Source of the DNA: Streptomyces sp. NBC_00247
Lineage (GTDB): Bacteria; Actinomycetota; Actinomycetes; Streptomycetales; Streptomycetaceae
Direction of reading: 5' to 3'
Length of the DNA stretch: 64,000 nt
NCBI RefSeq assembly: GCF_036188265.1
Contig: NZ_CP108093.1
Location: 3,802,001-3,866,000, forward strand
In this document: positions 57,640-64,000 of the stretch, piece after piece
Layout: each line of letters starts with the position of its first letter
Numbering within the stretch: position 1 is the stretch's first letter
Translations under genes and position numbers: made by a program
The notes under the pieces: generated by a model
What the model was told of the DNA's origin: nothing
Seen by the model: only the letters and a program-made list of their open reading frames with translations
The model's database searches: none

Positions 57640-57652
57640 GCGCCCACTGACC

Positions 57653-57738
57653 ACCGGCCCGGTACCACGCGCCCGGGCCGGTACGCATGACGAGAACGGC
57701 CCCGGGGCCGCCCGCACGAGCGGGTGGCCCCGGGGCCG
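57653..57738. terminator. Two consecutive terminators after rlmB
   Basis: ACCGGCCCGG (57653-57662) pairs with CCGGGCCGGT (57673-57682). A second, longer one pairs CGGCCCCGGGGCCG-CCCGC (57697-57715) with 57720-57738 around ACGA, followed by CTTTCG. They separate rlmB from the convergent glycosyltransferase gene. Confidence 0.8.
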
Positions 57739-57860
57739 CTTTCGTACGCTCGGGGAAGCGGCTACGGGTCGTCGGGGCCGAAGGGCTCGTCGTGCCATCG
57801 CCGGTCGGCGGTGCCGTCGCTCGCTCGTGGCGCCATGATGGCGTTCGGCCGGGAGGGCCT

Positions 57861-59408
57861 TCAGACCAGGCCGCGCAGCCGGGCCAGCAGGGCCGCCGTC
57901 CTGCGCCGGGCCGCCCGCTTCAGGCGGAGGACCGTGACGGGGCGTGCGGGCGGGGTGGCGAGGACGGGCGGGGCGCCGTCCGTACTGATGAGGAGGCTGA
58001 GCGGCAGCGGGGCGTCGCGCTGCCAGCCGCAGCTGCTGATGCGCACCTTGAGGTCCCATGTCCCGGCGTTGCGACCCGAGTTGAGGGTGTCCGGGGCGAT
58101 CCGGGCGACGGTGGTGTGGACGGTCCGGAAGGCGCCGGGGGCGTTCGGGTCCGGGACCCGGGTGACGCTGGTCTTCGACGGTACGAAGAACTCCTCCGCG
58201 CCGCCCCTGCGCCGGGCCAGCACGTCCATCTTGGCGGTCCTGAGCGCCCTGGTGACGTCCAGTACCTCGGCCGGGATGCCGTCCACCGGGACGGACAACG
58301 TGTCCGCCCCGTCCGGGCGGTGGGTGAAGGTGAGCGGGGAGCCGCCGGAGAGCAGTTCGCCGGTGGCGGTGATCTCCTCGGCGGACGGGGCGGAGACGGT
58401 GGCCCTGGCGCGGACCGACGCCTCCCAGGCGGCGAGCCCGCGCACCGCGTCGATCCGGTCCTGGACGAGGAGCTCGGCCGCCGCGCGCTGGCGGGCGGGC
58501 AGCCCGGCGGCGACTCCCGGGGCGAACCGCTCGGCGACCAGCCCGCGGGCCTCGCGGAAGAAGTCCTCGCGCCACTCCTCGGGGGCGTTCAGGAATCTCT
58601 TCCCGCTGAGCCGTTCGACGGTCTCCACCCGGAGCCACCGCCGGTGCAGCCGGTCGCGGACGGCGCCCGGCACGGTGTTCGCGTCGACGATGTCGAGCGC
58701 CTCGCGGAGGTTGCCGAAGTAGCCGGCGGGGTCGAAGGTGCGGAAGCCCGCGTTGGAGTGGTCGGGGCGGGCCACGTGGTAGTAGCAGACGTAGTCGGAG
58801 AGGACCGAGATCCGCCGGGCGGCGAAGTAGGCGGCCATCACGAAGACGTGGTCCTCCAGCCGGCGTCTGCCCTCGGGGAAGCGCAGCCCGTGCTCCAGCA
58901 GGAAGGACCGCCGGAACATCTTGTGCGGGGTGAGGCTGTCGACGAGCGCGCTCTTCTCGGGCCGGGCGTCGGGGAGGTTCCTGCGGAACAGCTCCCGGGG
59001 GACGCCCCGGCCCCGGCCGGCCATCCGGCCCACCACGATGTCGGAACCGTTCTCCTCGGCGTAGGCATAAAGCCGTTGCAGCGCCTCGGTGCCGAACCAG
59101 TCGTCGTTGTCGGCGAATTGGACGTAGGTTCCCCTGGCGCGCTCGATCCCCAGGTTGCGGGGGCGGGACGGCCAGCCGGAGTTGGGGATGTGCACCACCT
59201 GGAAGTGCGCGTGTTCGGCGGCGAGCCGGTCGAGCCGCGCTCCGGTGCCGTCCGTCGAGCCGTCGTCCACGAGGATCACCTCGAAGTCGCCCGGGTCCAT
59301 CGTCTGGTTGAGCAGGGAGTCGATCAACTCGTCCATGTGGGCACCCGGGTTGTACACGGGGACGACGACGCTGACCTTCGGCGGAGATGAGGAGGCGGCC
59401 GGGCTCAT
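57861..59408 (-). CDS. Glycosyltransferase family 2, two-domain
   Basis: 515 aa. The GT-A catalytic domain is at the N-terminus: KVSVVVPVYNPGAHMDELID, EVILVDDGSTDGTGARLDRL, NLGIERARGTYVQFADNDDW (DxD), followed by RRLEDHVFVMAAYFAARRIS (the ED motif). The C-terminal ~200 residues are a beta-rich domain as seen in TarP/TarS-type poly(ribitol) or teichuronic-acid glycosyltransferases. Likely it decorates a wall polymer. It is not clearly in operon with the sulfate genes upstream (97-base gap, same strand), but the same direction of transcription is noted. Confidence 0.85.
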   Translation of the reverse strand: MSPAASSSPPKVSVVVPVYNPGAHMDELIDSLLNQTMDPGDFEVILVDDGSTDGTGARLDRLAAEHAHFQVVHIPNSGWPSRPRNLGIERARGTYVQFADNDDWFGTEALQRLYAYAEENGSDIVVGRMAGRGRGVPRELFRRNLPDARPEKSALVDSLTPHKMFRRSFLLEHGLRFPEGRRRLEDHVFVMAAYFAARRISVLSDYVCYYHVARPDHSNAGFRTFDPAGYFGNLREALDIVDANTVPGAVRDRLHRRWLRVETVERLSGKRFLNAPEEWREDFFREARGLVAERFAPGVAAGLPARQRAAAELLVQDRIDAVRGLAAWEASVRARATVSAPSAEEITATGELLSGGSPLTFTHRPDGADTLSVPVDGIPAEVLDVTRALRTAKMDVLARRRGGAEEFFVPSKTSVTRVPDPNAPGAFRTVHTTVARIAPDTLNSGRNAGTWDLKVRISSCGWQRDAPLPLSLLISTDGAPPVLATPPARPVTVLRLKRAARRRTAALLARLRGLV

Positions 59409-59505
59409 GGGTGTGCCTTTCGGGGCGTGCGCGGGCGCACGGAGGGTGGGGCGGGGGCGGCTTGAGGGAGGGCCGGGGGGCGCCGCCCGGGGGCAGGGTC
59501 TGCGG

Positions 59506-60411
59506 TCAGGGCCTGGCGGTGTCGGGGAGCAGGCCGCGGGCGCGCAGTACCCGGCGCTCCACCGGGGTGAAGAGGGCGGACTCCATGACGATGCCGACGG
59601 CGAGCACGAGGAGGACGGCGGCGAGCACGAGCGCGGTGTCGTCGTTCTCCTTGCCGGAGTTGAGGAGCCGGCCCACCCCCGGCAGCGGGGTCGCGGTGAT
59701 CAGCTCGGCGGTCATCAGCGCCCGCCAGCCGAAGGTCCAGCCCTGCCGTAGCGCGGCCACCAGACCGGGCAGCGCGGCCGGCAGCAGGATGTGCCGGACG
59801 AGGGCGGGCCCGGTGGCGCCGAGCGACCGCCCGGCCCGCAGCAGCAGCGGCGGAATCTGCCCGAGCGCCCCGGCCACGCCGAGCGCCACGGACGGTACGG
59901 CTCCGAGCAGCACCACCGCGTACACCGCCTTCTCGGACTCGCCGAAGACGATGACCCCGAGTGGTACGAGACCGGCGGCGGGGAGCGACTGGAGCGCCGA
60001 GAGGACCGGGGCGAGCGCCCCGCGCGCGGCGCGTACCCGGTGGATCAGCAGCCCGAGGAGGGTGCCGAGCACCGCGGAGACCGTGAACCCCCAGGCCGTA
60101 CGCAGCAGGCTGTGGCCGAGCGCAGGCCACAGCGTGCCGTCCCGCCGCGCGTCGCCCAGGGACGTGGCGACGGCGGCGGGGGAGGGGAGCGTGGCGGAGA
60201 GGCCGAGCCTGTGGGCGCCCTGCCAGAGCAGCAGCAGGACGAGCGCGGAGAGGGCAGGGGCGCCCGCCGCATCGCGGAGGCGGGCGGCGCGGCGCCGCGC
60301 CTTCCCGCCGGTCGCGGGAGGGCGTACCGGGGTGGTGTCCAGCCGGTCCAGGCCCTCGGTGAGCACGGCGGCTTCGGCCGTCCGTTCCTTCTGTTCAGTG
60401 GGCGGGGGCAT
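59506..60411 (-). CDS. ABC transporter permease, SsuC/TauC type
   Basis: 301 aa from ATG 60411. After a 50-residue hydrophilic N-terminus come six hydrophobic helices (LSALVLLLLWQGAHRLG; TAWGFTVSAVLGTLLGLLI; VYAVVLLGAVPSVALGVAGA; VLAAVLLVLAVGIVMESALF). The EAA loop is TGPALVRHILLPAALPGLVA. The family imports sulfonates, taurine or nitrate. It overlaps the ATPase gene by 17 bases. No periplasmic binding protein is encoded in the visible part. Confidence 0.87.
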   Translation of the reverse strand: MPPPTEQKERTAEAAVLTEGLDRLDTTPVRPPATGGKARRRAARLRDAAGAPALSALVLLLLWQGAHRLGLSATLPSPAAVATSLGDARRDGTLWPALGHSLLRTAWGFTVSAVLGTLLGLLIHRVRAARGALAPVLSALQSLPAAGLVPLGVIVFGESEKAVYAVVLLGAVPSVALGVAGALGQIPPLLLRAGRSLGATGPALVRHILLPAALPGLVAALRQGWTFGWRALMTAELITATPLPGVGRLLNSGKENDDTALVLAAVLLVLAVGIVMESALFTPVERRVLRARGLLPDTARP

Positions 60412-61132
60412 GGCGCCGGATCTCCTCCCGCAGCCGGGCGGTGATGGCCGTGCTGTCCGCCCCGGCTTCACCGGCCCGCCAGCTGTGGGCGATGCGGCCC
60501 GGGCGCGAGGACAGCAGCACGACGCGGGTGGCGAGCCGTACGGCCTCGGGTACCTGGTGGGTGACGAAGACGACGGTGAGCCCGCGCGCTTCCCAGATGC
60601 CGAGGAGGACCTCGTGCAGCACGTCGCGGGTGATCGTGTCGAGCGCGGCGAAGGGTTCGTCCATCAGCAGGACCCGGCTGCCCTGTGCGAGCGCGCGGGC
60701 CAGCGCGACGCGTTGCCGCATGCCGCCGGAGAGTTCGTGGACGGGCCGGTCGTACGCGTCCGGGAGCCGTACCAGGGCGAGCAGCCGCCGGGCTTCGGCT
60801 TCCCGGTCCGCCTTCGGTGACCCGCCGAAGCGGAGGGCGAGTTCGACGTTCCCGCCGGCGGTGAGCCAGGGGAAGAGCGCGTGCTCCTGGAACATCAGGG
60901 CGGGCCGCGGCGACGGCAGCGACACCGTGCCCGAGGAGGGGTGCTCCAGCCCGCCGAAGAGACTCAGCAGGGTGGACTTCCCGGAGCCGGACGCGCCCAG
61001 CACGCAGAGGAACTCCCCCTGCGCGACGGTGAGATCGATCCGTTCGAGCACCGGTGGCCCGTCGGTCCGGTAGGCGTGCGTGACCTGGTTCAGGGCGAGC
61101 GCGGGAGCGGGGGTTCGGCCCGGGGTCGGCAC
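60395..61132 (-). CDS. ABC transporter ATP-binding protein, SsuB/TauB type
   Basis: 245 aa from GTG 61132, four bases after the cysN stop. Walker A LGASGSGKSTLLSL, Q loop LMFQEHALFPWL, signature LSGGMRQRVALARALAQ, Walker B RVLLMDEPFAALD and the switch His in VVFVTHQV. It pairs with the permease at 59506. The position behind cysN suggests that the substrate is a sulfur compound (sulfonate). The operon with cysC-cysD-cysN is inferred from spacing and overlaps. Confidence 0.9.
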   Translation of the reverse strand: MPTPGRTPAPALALNQVTHAYRTDGPPVLERIDLTVAQGEFLCVLGASGSGKSTLLSLFGGLEHPSSGTVSLPSPRPALMFQEHALFPWLTAGGNVELALRFGGSPKADREAEARRLLALVRLPDAYDRPVHELSGGMRQRVALARALAQGSRVLLMDEPFAALDTITRDVLHEVLLGIWEARGLTVVFVTHQVPEAVRLATRVVLLSSRPGRIAHSWRAGEAGADSTAITARLREEIRRHAPAH

Positions 61133-61136
61133 GCGA

Positions 61137-62378
61137 TCACCGGACCATGCCCGCGGTCAGCGTGGCGCCGTCAGCGGGGTCGATGAGGAGGAAGGAACCC
61201 GTGCGGCGCGAGGCGGCGTAGGGGTCGGCGGCGAGCGGTTCCGCGGTGCGGAGCCGTATCCGGCCCAGCTCGTTGGTGGTGAGACCGTCCGGCCGGCCGG
61301 GCAGGTCCTGGACGATCGCCTTGACCGTACGGGTGGTGTGCTTCAGCAGCACCCGGTCGCCGACGCTCAGGGTGCGGTCGTGCAGGTGGCAGACGTCCGC
61401 GTCGACGCTCCGGGTGAGCGCGGGCGCCTCGGCCACCGGGGCGATGAGGTCGCCCCGGCCGATGTCGAGGTCGCCGGCGAGGCGTACGGAGACCGAGTCC
61501 AGGGCGTACGCGGCGTCGACGCGGCTGCCGAGCCGGTCGACGGCGGTGACTGTGGAGGTGACGCCGGAGGGGAGGACGACCACCGCGTCTCCGGTACGCA
61601 GCTCGCCGGAGGTCAACTGGCCCGCGTAGTAACGGTCGTCGCCGTGCCGGATGACGCAGCTCACGGGGAGCCGGGCGGGCCGGTCCGCCTGGCCGTCGTC
61701 GGTGCGGACGGTCTCCAGGTGGTCGAGGAGGGTGGGGCCCGTGTACCAGTCCATGCGCGCGGAACGGTCCACGACGTTGTCACCGGTCAGCGCGGAGACC
61801 GGTATGGCGGTGAACCCGCCCAGCGGATGGTCGAGTTCGGCGGCGCACCGGGCGAAGTCCTCGGAGATCCGCAGGAACTCCTTCTCGGACCAGTCGACGA
61901 GGTCCATCTTGTTGACGGCGAGGACGACGTGGGGGACGCGCAGGAGGGCGGCGACGGCGGCGTGGCGGCGGGTCTGTTCGACGACGCCGTTGCGGGCGTC
62001 GACGAGGACGACGGCGAGTTCGGCGGTGGAGGCGCCGGTGACCATGTTGCGGGTGTACTGCACGTGGCCGGGGGTGTCGGCGAGGATGAACCGGCGCCGG
62101 GGGGTGGCGAAGTAGCGGTAGGCGACGTCGATGGTGATGCCCTGCTCGCGCTCGGCGCGCAGGCCGTCGGTGAGGAGCGCGAGGTCGGGGGTGTCCTGGC
62201 CGCGGTTGCGGGAGGCGTGCTCGACGGCTTCCAGCTGGTCGGTGAGGACCGACTTGGAGTCGTGGAGCAGGCGGCCGACGAGGGTGGACTTGCCGTCGTC
62301 GACGGAGCCGGCGGTGGCGAAGCGCAGCAGTGTGGTCTCGGCCAGTGTTTCGTTCAACGGGTGTGTGGTGGTGGTCAT
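61137..62378 (-). CDS. cysN: Sulfate adenylyltransferase subunit 1 (GTPase)
   Basis: 413 aa. GTPase motifs: G1 ATAGSVDDGKSTLVGRLL, G2 region REQGITIDVAYRYF, G3 ILADTPGHVQYTRN, G4 VLAVNKMDLVD and G5 IPVSALTGDNV. EF-Tu-like beta-barrels follow. It couples GTP hydrolysis to APS formation by CysD. ATG 62378 follows the cysD stop with no gap (TAAATG). Length and lack of a fused kinase domain show the separate CysN type, with cysC as its own gene. Confidence 0.96.
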   Translation of the reverse strand: MTTTTHPLNETLAETTLLRFATAGSVDDGKSTLVGRLLHDSKSVLTDQLEAVEHASRNRGQDTPDLALLTDGLRAEREQGITIDVAYRYFATPRRRFILADTPGHVQYTRNMVTGASTAELAVVLVDARNGVVEQTRRHAAVAALLRVPHVVLAVNKMDLVDWSEKEFLRISEDFARCAAELDHPLGGFTAIPVSALTGDNVVDRSARMDWYTGPTLLDHLETVRTDDGQADRPARLPVSCVIRHGDDRYYAGQLTSGELRTGDAVVVLPSGVTSTVTAVDRLGSRVDAAYALDSVSVRLAGDLDIGRGDLIAPVAEAPALTRSVDADVCHLHDRTLSVGDRVLLKHTTRTVKAIVQDLPGRPDGLTTNELGRIRLRTAEPLAADPYAASRRTGSFLLIDPADGATLTAGMVR

Positions 62379-63341
62379 TTAGAAGTACCCCTCGCGCTTG
62401 CGGTCTTCCATCGCGGCTTCGCTCATCTTGTCGTCGGCGCGGGTGGCGCCGCGTTCGGTGAGGCGGGAGGCGGCGATCTCGGTGATGACGGCGTCGAGGG
62501 TGGTGGCGTCGGAGTCGACGGCTCCGGTGCAGGACATGTCGCCGACCGTGCGGTAGCGCACGAGGCGGGTCTGGGTGGGTTCGGTGTCCTTGGGGCCGCC
62601 CCAGTCGCCGGCGGTGAGCCACATGCCGCCGCGGTCGAAGACCTCGCGGTGGTGGGCGAAGTAGATCTCGGGGAGCTGGATGTGTTCGCGCTGGATGTAC
62701 TGCCAGACGTCGAGTTCGGTCCAGTTGGAGATCGGGAAGACGCGGACGTGTTCGCCGGGGGCGTGGCGGCCGTTGTAGAGCTGCCAGAGTTCGGGGCGCT
62801 GGCGGCGGGGGTCCCACTGGGAGAACTCGTCGCGGAGGGAGAAGACGCGTTCTTTGGCGCGGGCCTTCTCCTCGTCGCGGCGTCCGCCGCCGAAGACGGC
62901 GTCGAAGCGGTGGTGCTGGATGGCTTCGGTGAGGGGGACGGTCTGGAGGGGGTTGCGGGTGCCGTCGGGGCGTTCGCGCAGGGTGCCGGCGTCGATGTAG
63001 TCCTGGACGGAGGCGATGTGCAGGCGCAGTCCGTGGGCGGCGACGGTGCGGTCGCGGTAGTCGAGGACCTCTGGGAAGTTGTGTCCGGTGTCGACGTGCA
63101 GGAGCGTGAAGGGGATCGGTGCGGGGGCGAAGGCCTTCAGCGCGAGGTGGAGCATCACGATGGAGTCCTTGCCGCCGGAGAAGAGGATCACCGGCCGCTC
63201 GAACTCCCCCGCCACCTCGCGGAAGATGTGCACCGCCTCCGACTCCAGCGAGTCCAGGTGCGAGCGCCTGGGGCCCGTGGTTTCCGGGCCCGTGGTTTCC
63301 GGGGGCGTCGCGTGGGTGCCGGTCGTGAGGGTGTCGTTCAT
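62379..63341 (-). CDS. cysD: Sulfate adenylyltransferase subunit 2
   Basis: 320 aa from ATG 63341, which overlaps the cysC stop by 4 bases. PP-loop ATP pyrophosphatase: FERPVILFSGGKDSIVMLHL with the SGGKDS loop, LLHVDTGHNFPEV, FGGGRRDEEKARAKERVFSL and VGDMSCTGAVDS. It makes adenosine 5-phosphosulfate from ATP and sulfate with CysN. The N-terminus contains a repeat (TTGPETTGP) encoded by duplicated CGTGGTTTCCGGGCC units. The end DRKREGYF is typical. Confidence 0.96.
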   Translation of the reverse strand: MNDTLTTGTHATPPETTGPETTGPRRSHLDSLESEAVHIFREVAGEFERPVILFSGGKDSIVMLHLALKAFAPAPIPFTLLHVDTGHNFPEVLDYRDRTVAAHGLRLHIASVQDYIDAGTLRERPDGTRNPLQTVPLTEAIQHHRFDAVFGGGRRDEEKARAKERVFSLRDEFSQWDPRRQRPELWQLYNGRHAPGEHVRVFPISNWTELDVWQYIQREHIQLPEIYFAHHREVFDRGGMWLTAGDWGGPKDTEPTQTRLVRYRTVGDMSCTGAVDSDATTLDAVITEIAASRLTERGATRADDKMSEAAMEDRKREGYF

Positions 63342-63931
63342 GCGGGGTCCTCCCCGTCGTGCGGGACCGGTGCGCCGTGGCGGTCCGGTCCGTCGAGCAG
63401 TTCCAGGACGGCGTCGGCCGACTCGGCCACCGTCCGGCGGTGGGCCTCGATCCGCAGATCCGGCGATTCGGGTGCCTCGTACGGGTCGTCCACGCCGGTG
63501 AGGCCGCTGATCCGGCCCGCCGCCTGCTGGGCGTACAGCCCCTTCACGTCGCGTACCGAGCAGACGTCCACCGGCGTCGCGACATGGACCTCCAGATAGC
63601 GGGTGCCGCTCTTCGCGTGCCGGGCGCGGACCGCCTCGCGGCTGTCGGCGTACGGGGCGATGACCGGGACGACGGTGACGACACCGTTGCGGGCGAGGAC
63701 CTCGGCGACCAGCCCGATGCGCTGGACGTTGGTGTACCGGTCCTCGCGGGAGAAGCCGAGCCCCGCCGAGAGGAACGTACGGATCTCGTCGCCGTCCAGC
63801 ACCTCGACCCGGCGGCCCGAGGCGCGCAGCCGCTCCTCGACCGCGCGGGCCACGGTGCTCTTGCCGGAGCTGGGCAGGCCGGTCAGCCACACGGTGGCGC
63901 CGCCGGACGGAATGCGGCAGGGATTCAGCAC
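63338..63931 (-). CDS. cysC: Adenylylsulfate (APS) kinase
   Basis: 197 aa from GTG 63931. P-loop GLPSSGKSTVARAVEERL, the DGD motif in VEVLDGDEIRTFLSAGLGFS, REDRYTNVQRIGLVAEVLAR and KGLYAQQAAGRISGLTGVDD (substrate lid, KGLYxxA). It phosphorylates APS to PAPS. cysC, cysD and cysN are tightly coupled (4-base overlap and no gap). The PAPS could serve sulfate reduction or sulfation. The start overlaps the stop of the upstream gene by 7 bases. Confidence 0.96.
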   Translation of the reverse strand: MLNPCRIPSGGATVWLTGLPSSGKSTVARAVEERLRASGRRVEVLDGDEIRTFLSAGLGFSREDRYTNVQRIGLVAEVLARNGVVTVVPVIAPYADSREAVRARHAKSGTRYLEVHVATPVDVCSVRDVKGLYAQQAAGRISGLTGVDDPYEAPESPDLRIEAHRRTVAESADAVLELLDGPDRHGAPVPHDGEDPA

Positions 63932-64000
63932 GGGTACCCCCAGGCGCGGGAGATCTCGCGCAGGCGCGCGGGTACTTCTTCGGCGGAAGGCAGAGCGCGG
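63925..64000 (-). CDS. C-terminal end of an upstream gene
   Basis: A reading frame that enters from beyond the right edge ends at TGA 63925-63927, overlapping the cysC start. The visible 24 residues end ALPSAEEVPARLREISRAWG then YPC. The tight overlap puts it in the cysC operon. Too short to identify; in related clusters the neighbour is a PAPS reductase, sulfotransferase or phosphatase. Confidence 0.55.
   Translation of the reverse strand, partial: RALPSAEEVPARLREISRAWGYPC

Noticed and set aside
61080..63599. An 839-codon open frame on the plus strand over cysN and cysD
   Set aside because: Gly/Val/Asp-rich shadow of the high-G+C cys genes with no ribosome site or motifs.

Overview
The window is chromosomal DNA from a Streptomyces-type actinomycete. 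It has very high G+C, many GTG starts and apparently leaderless starts, and marker genes: mycothiol glycosyltransferase mshA, the WhiG anti-sigma factor rsiG, the nickel regulator nur, carD and the phoU/phoR-phoP locus. From memory, most of it follows the core gene order of S. coelicolor around SCO4163-SCO4236. The last ~6 kb is a sulfate-activation (cysC-cysD-cysN) plus ABC-transporter cluster that lies elsewhere in that species.

Layout. 1-8.2 kb: end of a DUF2993 gene, a cysteine-containing leader peptide in front of a rhodanese operon, a three-gene operon of paralogous membrane proteins, a nitrobindin-like protein, nur and ygfZ. 8.4-17.0 kb: an 8.58-kb integrative element inserted in dtd (D-aminoacyl-tRNA deacylase). 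It splits dtd right after the catalytic SQFTLY motif and is bounded by 10-bp direct repeats. 17.3-32.6 kb: rsiG, an asparaginase, regulator/transporter pairs, a rifampicin monooxygenase with its RAE site, a MerR-PP2C fusion, an XRE regulator and an HBHA-like protein, a DUF2516 protein and a receiver-SpoIIE phosphatase. 33-47 kb: an NlpC/P60 endopeptidase, mshA, a YbjN protein, a lipoprotein, a toxin-antitoxin-like pair, a glycosyltransferase, gpmA, an MFS transporter and a Cys/Gly-rich peptide. 47.5-57.6 kb: phoU, phoR-phoP with a PHO box, carD, ispD-ispF, a PPOX-fold protein, a MITE-like repeat, cysS and rlmB. 57.8-64 kb: a family 2 glycosyltransferase, an SsuBC-type ABC transporter, and cysN, cysD, cysC.

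The most interesting part is the element in dtd. It carries a tyrosine integrase, an AlpA-like excisionase, a winged-helix protein, an XRE/DUF5753 regulator with a DUF6879 partner, several small actinobacterial proteins, a degenerate NUDIX protein and one phage structural gene, an HK97-fold major capsid protein. No portal, terminase, protease, tail or lysis gene is present. About 900 gene-free bases between the winged-helix gene and the capsid operon hold an array of about ten short, strong hairpins. This looks like a minimal capsid-encoding phage satellite rather than a decayed prophage. The att sites, candidate integrase arm sites and operator repeats can all be read in the sequence. Insertion splits dtd, precise excision would restore it, and the integrase stop codon is itself made at the attR junction.
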